From: Flexivirga meconopsidis
GTDB lineage: Bacteria > Actinomycetota > Actinomycetes > Actinomycetales > Dermatophilaceae
DNA: 64,000 nucleotides
NCBI RefSeq assembly: GCF_026162425.1
Contig: NZ_JAOBQJ010000001.1
Location: 310,001 to 374,000 of the forward strand
Direction of reading: 5' to 3'
Made by a program: the position numbers and the translations under genes. The notes under the pieces are model-generated. The model had not been told where the DNA came from, searched no databases, and saw only the letters and a list, made by a program, of their open reading frames with translations. Positions 1 to 8,305 of the stretch are shown piece by piece. Numbering within the stretch: position 1 is the stretch's first letter; each line of letters starts with the position of its first letter.

Positions 1-440
1 AGGGCGACCTGATCATGAAGGGCTACTGGGACAAGCCGGAGGCCACCGCCGAGGCGATCAAGGACGGCTGGTTCTTCTCCGGCGACCTGGCCACCAAGGA
101 CGACGAGGGCTACTACTTCATCGTCGACCGGGCCAAGGACATGATCATCCGCGGCGGCTACAACGTCTACCCGCGTGAGGTGGAGGAAGTCCTCTACGAG
201 CACCCCGAAGTCGTCGAGGCGGCGGTGCTCGGTGTGCCCCACGAGCACTACGGCGAGGAAGTTGCGGCATACGTCGTCCGGGCGCCGGGATCGAATCTGG
301 CCGCTGACACGTTGACCGAGTGGGTGAAGGAGCGGGTTGCGGCCTACAAGTACCCGCGCACCATCACGTTCATCGAGGCGTTGCCCAAGGGCGCGACCGG
401 CAAGATCCTCAAGCGAGAGCTGCGCGAGCCGCAGAAGTGA
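1..440 (+). CDS. Acyl-CoA synthetase (AMP-forming), C-terminal part
   Basis: This is the 3' end of an acyl- or fatty-acyl-CoA ligase; the frame is open to the window edge, so the real start lies upstream. The visible part is the mobile C-terminal subdomain of the ANL superfamily. A conserved GDL is followed by the hinge motif DRAKDMIIRGGYNVYP, and the end carries LPKGATGKILKR, whose lysine is the adenylation lysine of the family. Such enzymes activate a carboxylic acid with ATP and load it on CoA in the cytosol. The substrate cannot be read from this fragment. A MarR regulator follows after 46 bp. Confidence 0.93.
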   Translation, partial: GDLIMKGYWDKPEATAEAIKDGWFFSGDLATKDDEGYYFIVDRAKDMIIRGGYNVYPREVEEVLYEHPEVVEAAVLGVPHEHYGEEVAAYVVRAPGSNLAADTLTEWVKERVAAYKYPRTITFIEALPKGATGKILKRELREPQK

Positions 441-450
441 CGGCACAGAG

Positions 451-486
451 TTGACAGCACATAGACTAACTATGTAACATTCGCCC
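451..486 (+). promoter_or_regulatory. Promoter and palindromic operator of the MarR gene
   Basis: A -35 TTGACA (451-456) and a -10 TAACAT (475-480) are 18 bp apart, and the -10 ends 6 nt before the ATG, so the transcript is probably leaderless. Between the two boxes lies a perfect inverted repeat, ACATAG-ACTAA-CTATGT (459-475). Its position suggests autorepression by the MarR protein encoded next. The boxes and the repeat are seen; the regulator match is inference. Confidence 0.75.
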
Positions 487-930
487 ATGAACGACACCCC
501 TGTCAACGAAACCGGCTCGAGGCTGCTGGGCGCCGTGGCGCGGCTCAATCGCTGGGCGACGCGGCACGCCGAGTTGAGCATCCCGCCGGCTCAGGGGCGC
601 CTGCTGTCTCTGATCGACGAGCTCGGTCCGGCTCGCATCGGTGAGCTCGCAGTCGCCGATCACTGCAGCCAGCCGACGATGACCACCCAGGTGCAGCGGG
701 TCGAATCCGCAGGCTGGGCAACCCGATCCACCGATTCCAAGGACGCCCGGGTGGCGCTCATCGAGCTGACCGACGCCGGCCGCGAGATGCTCGCCAGCCT
801 GCGTGCCTCGCGCGCTCGGGCGCTCGCGCCGGAGTTCGACCGGCTCTCGCGGGAGGAGCAGGAGGCGTTGCGCAGCGCGACCGAGATCATCCTGCGCGTG
901 GTCGGTGCGAACGAACGTCCGCAATCGTGA
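487..930 (+). CDS. MarR-family transcriptional regulator
   Basis: This 147-residue protein has the MarR length and winged-helix layout. The core is a helix-turn-helix around residues 45-75 (IGELAVADHCSQPTMTTQVQRVE), followed by a wing ending at the family-typical DARVALIELTDAGRE segment. MarR proteins act as dimers that release DNA on binding phenolic or lipid-like ligands or on oxidation. The ATG at 487 is fixed by a -10 element only 6 nt upstream. An inverted repeat inside the promoter suggests that it controls itself. The upstream acyl-CoA ligase on the same strand is a possible target, but no ligand can be inferred. Confidence 0.93.
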   Translation: MNDTPVNETGSRLLGAVARLNRWATRHAELSIPPAQGRLLSLIDELGPARIGELAVADHCSQPTMTTQVQRVESAGWATRSTDSKDARVALIELTDAGREMLASLRASRARALAPEFDRLSREEQEALRSATEIILRVVGANERPQS

Positions 931-953
931 GTGGGCCCCTCTAGTCTGGCCGT

Positions 954-2015
954 ATGCCGAAGGTCCACCCTGCGTCGCGCGCCGAGGATGCGCTCAACGC
1001 GGTCGTCGCGCGCCGGCTGCGCAAGCGCGGGTGGCAACTGCAGGTGATGCCCTTCACCGGGTATGGCGGGGCCGGCTTCGCCCGCATCATGGCTCGGGTG
1101 GTGCTGGCCCGCGACGGGCAGCCCGCGACGGCGCCGACCGCCGACGAGGCCAAGGCGCGCCGCGGTTTCAAGGTCTTCTTCTCCGCTCCGCTGGCCGAGG
1201 TGGACGTCGAAATCAGGTGTGGTGCCGCGACCGCGCAGGTCACCACTGACCGCGGCGGCTACCTCGACGTCGAGCTGCGCGACCACGGCTTCGCACCGGG
1301 CTGGCACACCGCGACGATCGGGGTCGGCGACATACAGGCCGAGGCGCCGGTGCAGATCATCTCGCAGGCCGCTCGCTTCGGGATCATCAGCGACATCGAC
1401 GACACCTGCCTGATCACCGCGCTGCCGCGGCCGATGATCGCCGCGTGGAACACGTTCGTGCTGGAGGAGACCGCGCGCAAGGTGGTCCCGGGCATGCCGG
1501 CGATGTTCCGCTCGCTGCTCGCCGGCGAGCCGGGGGCGCCGATCATCTACCTGTCGACCGGCGCCTGGAACACCCAGCCGATCCTGACCCGCTTCTTCCG
1601 GCGGCACGGCTTCCCGACCGGACCCATGCTGCTGACCGACTGGGGACCGACGCAGGACCGGGCATTCCGCAGCGGGCGCGAGCACAAACGCTCGACGCTG
1701 CGCCGGCTCGCCGAGGAGTTCCCGGACATCCAGTGGCTGCTGGTCGGCGACGACGGCCAGCACGACCCGGTGATCTACGAGGAGTTCGCGGTGGAGCATC
1801 CGGACAACGTCGCCTGCATCGCGATCCGTCAGCTGACCCCGACCCAGCAGGTGTTGTCGCATGGTCACCCACTCGCGCGTGACGAGTTCCGCGGGCGGCC
1901 GGTGCAGGTGATGGTCTGCGAGGGTCCGGACGGCTTCACGCTGCACCGGCTGGTGCGAAAAGTGTTGGCCGGCAGCCCTATCGAGCCCGAAGAGGTGAGG
2001 AGCGCCGATGCCTGA
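954..2015 (+). CDS. App1-family (DUF2183) phosphatase-like protein
   Basis: The 353-residue product belongs to the DUF2183/App1 family, named after the yeast actin-patch phosphatidate phosphatase. An N-terminal beta-rich region (to about residue 140) precedes the HAD-like motif DIDDT at residues 147-151, whose aspartates would carry the phosphate intermediate and bind Mg. A later VGDDGQHDP segment (around residue 264) supplies the metal-binding acidic pair. The ATG is preceded by TAGTCT 6 nt upstream, so the message is probably leaderless. The 3' end overlaps the next gene by 8 bp, indicating co-transcription with the DNA glycosylase. The bacterial substrate is not established. Confidence 0.88.
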   Translation: MPKVHPASRAEDALNAVVARRLRKRGWQLQVMPFTGYGGAGFARIMARVVLARDGQPATAPTADEAKARRGFKVFFSAPLAEVDVEIRCGAATAQVTTDRGGYLDVELRDHGFAPGWHTATIGVGDIQAEAPVQIISQAARFGIISDIDDTCLITALPRPMIAAWNTFVLEETARKVVPGMPAMFRSLLAGEPGAPIIYLSTGAWNTQPILTRFFRRHGFPTGPMLLTDWGPTQDRAFRSGREHKRSTLRRLAEEFPDIQWLLVGDDGQHDPVIYEEFAVEHPDNVACIAIRQLTPTQQVLSHGHPLARDEFRGRPVQVMVCEGPDGFTLHRLVRKVLAGSPIEPEEVRSADA

Positions 2016-2934
2016 GCTGCCCGAGGTGCAGGGTCTTGTCGACTTCCTCCGCTCGCGGATCGTCGACCTGCCGGTCGCGTCCGTGGAGCTCGGGTCGTTC
2101 TCGGTGCTGAAGACCTACGACCCGGCGCCGCAGGCGCTCGGCGGGCTGACCGTGACCGACGTGACCCGGCACGGGAAGTTTGTCGACATCGACGCCGACG
2201 GCATCCACCTGGTCTTCCACCTGTCCCGCGCCGGTTGGCTGCGCTGGTCGGACAAGCTCCCGCAGACCGTGCTGCGACCGGGCAAGTCGCCGATCGCGTT
2301 GCGCTGCAGGTTTGCCGACGACTCCGGCTTCGACCTGACCGAGGCCGGCACGCAGAAGCGGCTCGCGGTCTACCTGGTGACCGACCCGCAGCAGGTGCCC
2401 GGCATCGCCTCGCTCGGGCCGGACCCGCTGGAGATCAGCCGCGACGACTTCGCGGCGTTGCTGGCGGGGCGGCGGACGCAGATCACGTCCGGCCGGAGGA
2501 CGGCAGAAGGTGCAGGATCTGGGGCACGGACGAGGAACGAGTCCGCGCGCCAGATCAAAGGACTGCTGCGCGACCAGTCGGTGTTGGCCGGGGTGGGCAA
2601 CGCCTACTCCGACGAGGTGCTGCACGCGGCGAAACTCTCGCCATACGCGGTGGCTGGGTCGCTGGACGAGGAGCAGGTCACCCGGCTGTATGACGCCATG
2701 CGCGACATCCTCACCGAGGCGATCGCGGCCGCGTCGGGCAAACCGGCGAAGGACTTGAAGGACGCCAAGCGCGCCGGCATGCGGGTGCACGGTCGCACCG
2801 GCGAGGCGTGCCCGGTGTGCGGCGACGTGATCCGTGAGGTGTCCTTCGCGGACCGTTCGATGCAGTATTGCGCGACCTGCCAGACCGGTGGCAAGCCGCT
2901 CGCCGACCGGCGGATGTCCCGGCTGCTGAAATGA
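2008..2934 (+). CDS. Fpg/Nei-family DNA glycosylase
   Basis: This is a base-excision repair glycosylase/AP lyase of 308 residues. It begins MPELPEVQ, so Pro2 (the Schiff-base nucleophile) and Glu3 (the acid) of the family are present. The C-terminus has the zinc finger CPVC-(16 residues)-CATC that inserts into DNA. The family removes oxidised purines or pyrimidines and nicks the strand. The central segment is longer and less like classical MutM, and may instead fit the Fpg/Nei-like group found in actinobacteria, so I give no symbol. It overlaps the App1-like gene by 8 bp. Confidence 0.9.
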   Translation: MPELPEVQGLVDFLRSRIVDLPVASVELGSFSVLKTYDPAPQALGGLTVTDVTRHGKFVDIDADGIHLVFHLSRAGWLRWSDKLPQTVLRPGKSPIALRCRFADDSGFDLTEAGTQKRLAVYLVTDPQQVPGIASLGPDPLEISRDDFAALLAGRRTQITSGRRTAEGAGSGARTRNESARQIKGLLRDQSVLAGVGNAYSDEVLHAAKLSPYAVAGSLDEEQVTRLYDAMRDILTEAIAAASGKPAKDLKDAKRAGMRVHGRTGEACPVCGDVIREVSFADRSMQYCATCQTGGKPLADRRMSRLLK

Positions 2935-2959
2935 TTTCGCTCTCGGCGAGGATGGTGGC

Positions 2960-3286
2960 ATGAGCAACGCGACGACTCCGGAACAACTGCCCGACGACGC
3001 CGTCCTGCTGGACGTGCGCGAGCAGGACGAGTGGGACGCCGGCCACGCGCCGACCGCGGTCCACATCCCGCTCGGTGACCTGCCCGCCCGCCTGGGCGAG
3101 CTGCCCGAGGCGGACGAGGCAAACCCGCTGCCGGTGGTCTGCCGCGGCGGCGGCCGGTCGGGTCGCGCCGTGGCCTGGCTGTCGCAGCAGGGCTTCGACG
3201 TGGTCAACGTCGAGGGCGGCATGAAGCAGTGGTCGGCCGCCGGCAAGCCGCTGACGTCCGAGAGCGGCGACGCGCAGGTCATTTAA
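2960..3286 (+). CDS. Single-domain rhodanese-like sulfurtransferase
   Basis: The gene encodes 108 residues forming one rhodanese domain. The substrate-binding region opens with LLDVREQDEWDAGH, and the active-site loop is CRGGGRSG, with the persulfide-forming cysteine at residue 61. A six-residue loop after the cysteine is typical of sulfurtransferases rather than Cdc25-like phosphatases. It is probably a cytosolic sulfane-sulfur carrier or thiosulfate:cyanide sulfurtransferase. It starts 26 bp after the glycosylase gene on the same strand and may be read from the same message. Confidence 0.92.
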   Translation: MSNATTPEQLPDDAVLLDVREQDEWDAGHAPTAVHIPLGDLPARLGELPEADEANPLPVVCRGGGRSGRAVAWLSQQGFDVVNVEGGMKQWSAAGKPLTSESGDAQVI

Positions 3287-3314
3287 GGGGCGGCTCCCGC
3301 CATACACTGCGCGG

Positions 3315-4166
3315 GTGCTGAACATCCTGTCGATCCAGTCGTCGGTGGCCTACGGGCATGCGGGCAACAGCTCGGCGGTCTTCCCGCTGCAGCGGCTCGG
3401 CTACGAGGTCTGGCCGGTCTACACCGTCCACTTCTCCAACCACACCGGGTATGGCGAGTGGCGCGGCCCGGTCTTCGATCCCGAGACGATCGCCGACGTC
3501 ATCACCGGTATCGAGGAGCGGGGCGTGCTGGGCGAGTGCGACGCGGTGCTGTCCGGTTATCAGGGCGGTGAGCGCGTCGGTGCGGTGATCCTCGACGCCG
3601 TGGCACGGGTCAAGGCGGCCAATCCGAAGGCGATCTACTGCGCGGATCCGGTGATGGGCGACGTCGGTCGCGGCTTCTTCGTGCGGCCGGGCATCCCGGA
3701 ATTCATGCGGGACAGGGTGATCCCCGCGGCGGACATCGTCACGCCCAACCAGTTTGAGCTGGACTTCCTGACCGGACGCGAGGTGCACACGGTCGCCGAT
3801 CTGCTCGAGTCGGCTGACGCGTTGCGTGAGCGTGGGCCGCGCACGGTGCTGATCACGTCGGTGCAGACCGACCAAACCCCAGCGGACTCAGTGCAACTCG
3901 CGGTGGTCACCGACGCGGGCGCGTGGATGGTGACGACGCCGCTGCTGCCGATGTATGTCTCCGGCGCCGGCGACGCGACCGCCGCGATCTTCCTCGCGCA
4001 CTGGTTGCGTGCGGACCCCGCGAATGCGCTTGCCGACACTGCGGATTCGGTCTACTCGATCATGGAGCGCACGCACAATGCCGGCACGCGCGAGATCCAG
4101 CTGATCGCCTCGCAGGACGAGATCGCGCACCCGCAGGGTCGCTTCGAGGTCACCCGCCTGCGCTGA
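3315..4166 (+). CDS. pdxY: Pyridoxal kinase
   Basis: This 283-residue protein matches pyridoxal kinase of the ribokinase superfamily along its whole length. It starts LNILSIQSSVAYGHAGNSSA, the substrate-binding N-terminus of PdxY/PdxK. The Mg/ATP motif DPVMGD lies mid-protein, and the anion-hole motif GAGD sits near residue 218 with the catalytic aspartate. It phosphorylates pyridoxal in vitamin B6 salvage. The GTG start is supported by TACACT at 3303-3308, exactly 6 nt upstream, implying a leaderless transcript. It converges on the MFS gene with only 4 bp between stops. Confidence 0.95.
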   Translation: MLNILSIQSSVAYGHAGNSSAVFPLQRLGYEVWPVYTVHFSNHTGYGEWRGPVFDPETIADVITGIEERGVLGECDAVLSGYQGGERVGAVILDAVARVKAANPKAIYCADPVMGDVGRGFFVRPGIPEFMRDRVIPAADIVTPNQFELDFLTGREVHTVADLLESADALRERGPRTVLITSVQTDQTPADSVQLAVVTDAGAWMVTTPLLPMYVSGAGDATAAIFLAHWLRADPANALADTADSVYSIMERTHNAGTREIQLIASQDEIAHPQGRFEVTRLR

Positions 4167-4170
4167 GGCG

Positions 4171-5415
4171 TCAGTGCGTGTGCTGCAGCATCCGCAGGGT
4201 CGACGCGCCGGCGACCACGATGATCAGGCCCGCGAAGCAGACCACGAGCGTGGTGGTCGGCACCCAGGTGAGCAGCACGCCGCAGAGGATGACCGGGATC
4301 GTGATCCCGGCGTACGCCGCCAGGAACATCCCCGCGACGGTCTCGCCACGGCTCGCCGGGTCGGCCATCCGGTTGGCAGCCGCAATGCTGGAGGCGAACA
4401 CCAGCCCGATGCCGGCGCCGGTGATGCCGCCCGCGACGAAGAACAGCCATAGTGATGCGACCAGAGTGGCGACCGCGATCAGCACCAGCCCGCCCACGAT
4501 CAGCACGAGCCCGGCCCACAGCTTCGGGCGAGGTCGCACCGCGAAGAGCGCGACCTGCGCGACCGAGCAGGCGCCCAGCGCGACGAAGACGACCAGCCCG
4601 GTGAGCAGCAGCGAGTGCTCGTGCATGACGGTGCCGAGCACGCTGCCACTGAGCGCGGTGAAGAAGCCCATCACCGAGAATGCGCCGCCGGCGGCGAGGC
4701 CGGCCGCAATGAACTCGTGCCGGCGGTGCGGCTCCACGCTCACTCGCTGCGGGCGGTATGACGGGAGCTGCGCAGGACGGTCCACGGTCTCCGGCGCGAG
4801 CAGCGCGATCACCCCGGCGAGTCCGAGCACGACGAGGAACGCGATGAACGGCAGCGTCAACGGGTCCGGCAGCCACTGCGCGAGGATGCCGCCGACCAAG
4901 GGACCGAGCGCGAGACCGCCGGTATTCACAGCACTGGCAACGGCGCTCGCGAGCCGGCCGTCCTCGTGCGGCGCACCCACACCACGCAACTCGGCCAGGT
5001 GCGCGGTTGCGGTCGACGTCAGGGCGCCGATACCCGCGCCGCAGATGAAACGGGCGACCAGCAGCGAGCCGACGTCCTTGAAGAGGACGAAGATGAGGCA
5101 GGACACCAGCTCAAGTGCGACAGCGGCGAGCAGCACGCGCCGGCGGCCGAGGTAGTCCGAGACGTGGCCGCCGAGGAAGAGCCCGGCCATCACACCGAAG
5201 CCGTAGGCGGCGAAGATCACCGTGATCATCACGGTCGGGAAGTGGTCGCGGGCCATGTAGAGCGAGTAGAGCGGCGTCGGCACGGTGGTGAACGCCATCG
5301 TCGCGGCGAACGCCGCGGCGAGCAGCCAGAAGGCGCGCCGATGGAGTGCGCTGCCTGCGCTGGGGGTGAGGTCAGGGCGTGCGGAGGCACCCGTCATAGC
5401 CGTCATGGCATCCAT
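4171..5415 (-). CDS. MFS transporter
   Basis: A 414-residue membrane protein of the major facilitator superfamily with about 12 hydrophobic segments. The loop after TM2 carries the MFS signature GHVSDYLGRRR, which sets the family and the inward face. I place the start at the ATG at 5415; a TTG 36 nt upstream is less likely because it would extend into the shared promoter. It is divergent from a LysR gene across a 77-bp intergenic region with an inverted repeat. By the usual LysR logic it is the probable regulated target, an efflux pump of unknown substrate. Confidence 0.9.
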   Translation of the reverse strand: MDAMTAMTGASARPDLTPSAGSALHRRAFWLLAAAFAATMAFTTVPTPLYSLYMARDHFPTVMITVIFAAYGFGVMAGLFLGGHVSDYLGRRRVLLAAVALELVSCLIFVLFKDVGSLLVARFICGAGIGALTSTATAHLAELRGVGAPHEDGRLASAVASAVNTGGLALGPLVGGILAQWLPDPLTLPFIAFLVVLGLAGVIALLAPETVDRPAQLPSYRPQRVSVEPHRRHEFIAAGLAAGGAFSVMGFFTALSGSVLGTVMHEHSLLLTGLVVFVALGACSVAQVALFAVRPRPKLWAGLVLIVGGLVLIAVATLVASLWLFFVAGGITGAGIGLVFASSIAAANRMADPASRGETVAGMFLAAYAGITIPVILCGVLLTWVPTTTLVVCFAGLIIVVAGASTLRMLQHTH

Positions 5416-5453
5416 GGTGCGCCTGCCGCGCTGATCGTGTCCAACGAACAATA

Positions 5454-5486
5454 ATGGATAGATCCATCGTCTTTAGCGATTAGTCT
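5454..5486. promoter_or_regulatory. Divergent MFS/LysR control region
   Basis: The 77-bp gap between the divergent genes holds the inverted repeat ATGGAT-AG-ATCCAT (5454-5467). On the plus strand TAGTCT (5481-5486) lies 6 nt before the LysR start codon and serves as its -10. The repeat is the best candidate LysR binding site; assignment to this LysR is inference from the divergent arrangement. Confidence 0.6.
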
Positions 5487-5492
5487 TGGATC

Positions 5493-6377
5493 ATGGAGAC
5501 CCGCCAGCTGGAGTACTTCGTCGCAGTCGCCCAGGAGCGCAGCTTCACCCGGGCCGCCGAGCGTCTCACCGCGGTGCAGTCGACGGTCAGCGCCGGCGTG
5601 GCGGCCTTGGAGAAGGAGCTGCGCTATGCGGTCTTCGTCCGGTCCACCCGCCGGGTCGAACTCACCGCGCTGGGTGCCGAGCTGCTGCCGATGGCCGAGC
5701 AGATGCTGGAGGGTGAACGGCGGATTCGTGCGCTCGCCGGCGAGGCTGGGGCCGGGCTGACCGGCCGGATCCGGATGGGCACGGTCTCCAACCTGGCGTG
5801 GCTGGACCTGCCGGCCCGGCTCGGCGAGTTTCATCGTGAGCACCCGGGCGTGCAGCTGTCGATGGTGCACCGGCCGCGTGGCTCGACCGACATCGTGCGC
5901 GACCTGCGCGCCGGCCGGCTCGACATCGGGCTGGTCGGGCTCGCGCCCGAGGAGCTGACCGATCTGGCACCAGTAGTGATCGACGACAGTCCGCTGGTTG
6001 CCGTGCTGCCGCGCGGGCACCGGCTCGCCGGCCGGTCCCGGATCGATCTGGCCGATCTCGCCGAGGAGCCGTTCGTCGACATGCCGCAGGGTTTCGGCAA
6101 TCGGTTGGCCGTCGAGCGCTACCTGCGCGAGCAGAAGCTGCGTCGGCGCGTGGTCGTCGAAGTGCCCGACCTCGCCACCGTGCCGGAGTATGTCGGGGCC
6201 GGCCTCGGCGTTGCGGTCGTGCCCGATCAGGGGCTGACAGGGACCGGCGTGGTCATCCGGCCGCTCACCGCGCAGCTCCATTGGCGGATGAGCGTGGTGT
6301 CGACGCAAGCAGCTCGCGGCATACCTGCTGTGGACGCGTTGCTGCGGGTGCTCGACGTCCGTCACGAGCGCGAATAG
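5493..6377 (+). CDS. LysR-family transcriptional regulator
   Basis: The 294-residue product has the LysR layout: an N-terminal winged helix-turn-helix (residues 1-60, with ERSFTRAAERLTAVQSTVSA), a linker helix, and a periplasmic-binding-like effector domain to the C-terminus. LysR proteins usually activate a divergent gene when a small metabolite binds. The divergent MFS transporter is therefore the expected target. The start is fixed by a -10 (TAGTCT) 6 nt upstream. The stop codon abuts the stop of the PPK2 gene on the other strand with no spacer. Confidence 0.94.
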   Translation: METRQLEYFVAVAQERSFTRAAERLTAVQSTVSAGVAALEKELRYAVFVRSTRRVELTALGAELLPMAEQMLEGERRIRALAGEAGAGLTGRIRMGTVSNLAWLDLPARLGEFHREHPGVQLSMVHRPRGSTDIVRDLRAGRLDIGLVGLAPEELTDLAPVVIDDSPLVAVLPRGHRLAGRSRIDLADLAEEPFVDMPQGFGNRLAVERYLREQKLRRRVVVEVPDLATVPEYVGAGLGVAVVPDQGLTGTGVVIRPLTAQLHWRMSVVSTQAARGIPAVDALLRVLDVRHERE

Positions 6378-7445
6378 TCAACGTCCCGAGCGGTATCCGC
6401 CCTGGAATCCATCCTCGCCCTCGTCGAGGATCTGCTTGGCGGAGCCGACGATCTTGGGGTCGGGGAAGCCGATGATCGCACGGTCCTTGCCGGGGTAGGG
6501 CAGCTTGTCGAGCACGTAGCGCATTGCTTCGATGCGGCCGCGCTTCTTGTCGTTGGACTTGATCACCGTCCACGGCGCCCAGTCGGTGTCGGTGTGCGCG
6601 AACATCGCCTCCTTGGCCTGGGTGTAGGCGTCCCACTTGTCCAGGCTGGCGAGGTCGGTCGGGCTGAGCTTCCACTGCTTGACCGGGTCGGTCGCGCGGC
6701 GCTCGAAGCGGGCGATCTGCTCCTTGCGGCCGACGGAGAACCAGAATTTGATCAGCGTGACCCCGGAGTTGACCCACATCTGCTCGAGCTGCGGGCAGGA
6801 GCGCATGAATTCCTGATACTGGCTGTTGGTGCAGTAGCCCATGACGCGCTCGACGCCGGCCCGGTTGTACCAGGACCGGTCGAAGAAGACGATCTCGCCG
6901 GCGGCGGGCAGGTGTGCGACATACCGCTGGAAATACCACTCGGATTGCTCGCGTTCCGTGGGCTTTTCGAGGGCGACGACGCTCGCGCCACGGGGGTTGA
7001 GGTGCTCGGTGAAGCGCTTGATCGCGCCACCCTTGCCGGCGGCGTCACGGCCCTCGAAGACGATGACGACCTTCTGCCCGGTCTCCTTGACCCACGCCTG
7101 CATCTTGAGCATCTCGATCTGCAGGCTGCGCTTGATCCGCTCGTACTCCTTGCGGGTCATCTTGGTGTCGTAGGGGTAGCCCGACTTCCAGACGTCCGCA
7201 TGCAGATCCGGTAGGTCGATCTCCTGTGCGCCGGCCCAACTGGCTAGAGCGAGAGGAGATTTCGCGGCCCGTGCGCCAGTCGAACCGGTCGAGCCCGGTG
7301 ACTCCGACGGGCCGTCGTCCTCGTCGTAGTCGTCGTGCTCGTCGTCGAACCCGTGGTCCCGCTCGAGGTGCTCGGCGTGCTCCGCGTCGTCGGTGCGTGC
7401 GTCCACACTGTCGGTCGGTGCGCCGGGGGCCTGCTTCTCGTCCAT
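6378..7445 (-). CDS. ppk2: Polyphosphate kinase 2 family protein
   Basis: This is a 355-residue PPK2-type kinase, which uses polyphosphate to phosphorylate nucleotides or runs the reverse reaction. Walker A reads GRDAAGKGG at about residue 130, and the Walker B/lid segment FFDRSWYNRAGVERVMG follows near residue 185. The first 80 residues are acidic and low-complexity and are not part of the fold. The single domain and length fit class I PPK2 (NDP-directed), but class cannot be proved here. I use the ATG at 7445; a GTG two codons upstream is possible. It ends tail to tail with LysR. Confidence 0.94.
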   Translation of the reverse strand: MDEKQAPGAPTDSVDARTDDAEHAEHLERDHGFDDEHDDYDEDDGPSESPGSTGSTGARAAKSPLALASWAGAQEIDLPDLHADVWKSGYPYDTKMTRKEYERIKRSLQIEMLKMQAWVKETGQKVVIVFEGRDAAGKGGAIKRFTEHLNPRGASVVALEKPTEREQSEWYFQRYVAHLPAAGEIVFFDRSWYNRAGVERVMGYCTNSQYQEFMRSCPQLEQMWVNSGVTLIKFWFSVGRKEQIARFERRATDPVKQWKLSPTDLASLDKWDAYTQAKEAMFAHTDTDWAPWTVIKSNDKKRGRIEAMRYVLDKLPYPGKDRAIIGFPDPKIVGSAKQILDEGEDGFQGGYRSGR

Positions 7446-7534
7446 CCCCACGAGTCTCGCGCACCCGACCTGGCATCGGTAGCGGTGGCCGGAGATTTCA
7501 CCTGCTCGTCACGTGCCGCACTACGGTTACCGCC

Positions 7535-8181
7535 ATGAGAGACCCGCGCGATGTCTGGTGGCGCAGCAGTCGGCGGTTGGCCGAGATCGTGCTGGTGCTG
7601 CTGGGCGTTGCCTTCGCAGTTGCCCCCGGCGGGACGCTCAACCTGCTCATCCTGTTGGTGTGGGACGTGCTCGCGATGGCGATCATCACCACGCGCTGGC
7701 TGGCCGTCCGACGTGCCGCCCGCGGTCGACAGACCAGCTGGATCCATCAGGTGTCCGGCTATCGGGTGGCGTTCCTCAGCGCGCTCCTCGCCAGCATCAC
7801 CGGGATGGCGGGAGGTCTGCTGATCACCAAGCCGGACATTCTCTTCAGCGGTGTCGATCCGGACCTGGTGCCGGCCGTCCGGATCGTCGCAGTGCCAGCA
7901 GTTTTCGCCGGTTGGGCGCTGCTGCAGTTCGCGTATGCCGACAGCTACGCCCGGCTCTACTACGAGCGGCAGCAGGAGCCGCGCACCCTGGCCTTCCCGA
8001 GACCGACGACCCGGACGAATCCGACTTCGCCTACTTCGCATTCACGCTCGGCACGTCGTTTGCGACATCGGACGTCAACGTGCAGGACCGGCACACCCGC
8101 TATGTCGTGCTGACTCATTCGATCCTGGCGTTCTTCTACAACAGCATCATCCTGAGCATCGCGATCTCGGTGCTGCGCTGA
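7535..8181 (+). pseudogene. DUF1345 membrane protein with a one-base frameshift
   Basis: The two halves of a DUF1345 family membrane protein are in different frames. The first half runs from the ATG at 7535 (MRDPRDVWWRSSRRLAE) through four hydrophobic segments to about 7995. The second half (FAYFAFTLGTSFATSDVNVQ and a last membrane helix ending SIAISVLR) is read one base earlier, to the stop at 8181. Adding one C to the CCC run at 7996-7998 restores a 215-residue protein, the usual family length. No classical slippery heptamer is present, so this is a real frameshift mutation or a homopolymer sequencing error. TACGGT lies 7 nt before the ATG. Confidence 0.85.
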
Positions 8182-8194
8182 TCTGCGCCCGCGT

Positions 8195-8245
8195 GCTGGT
8201 CTCGATACGGCCTCGCCCGTGGGGGCTCGGCCTACTCGACCAGCA
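8195..8245. repeat. Interspersed palindromic repeat, copy 1
   Basis: An inverted repeat bounded by GCTGGTCTCGATAC (left) and CTACTCGACCAGC (right). The inner ends GGTCTCGATAC (8198-8208) and CTACTCGACC (8232-8241) recur exactly at 58951-59006 and, in reverse orientation, inside hsdM at 13121-13159. A further half-unit ending in GTATCGAAACCAG follows at 8277-8290. It lies between convergent genes. Confidence 0.8.
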
Positions 8246-8266
8246 AGTGTCGCGGAGGAGCGAAGC

Positions 8267-8298
8267 GGGGGAGCGCGTATCGAAACCAGCGCTCCCCC
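8267..8298. terminator. Bidirectional hairpin between convergent genes
   Basis: A perfect 10-bp stem, GGGGGAGCGC (8267-8276) paired with GCGCTCCCCC (8289-8298), has a 12-nt loop. It lies 8 bp beyond the metallopeptidase stop and about 85 bp beyond the DUF1345 stop. It has no clear T-run, as is usual for actinobacterial terminators. Confidence 0.6.
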
Positions 8299-8305
8299 GG
8301 ACGCA

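Noticed and set aside
660-1946. Long minus-strand frame of 428 codons opposite the MarR and App1-like genes
   Set aside because: It is Arg/Asp/His/Pro-rich, has no ribosome site, and mirrors the third-position GC bias of the real plus-strand genes.
7990-8005. Programmed frameshift in DUF1345
   Set aside because: No slippery heptamer, pseudoknot or upstream ribosome-like site; a missing C is simpler.
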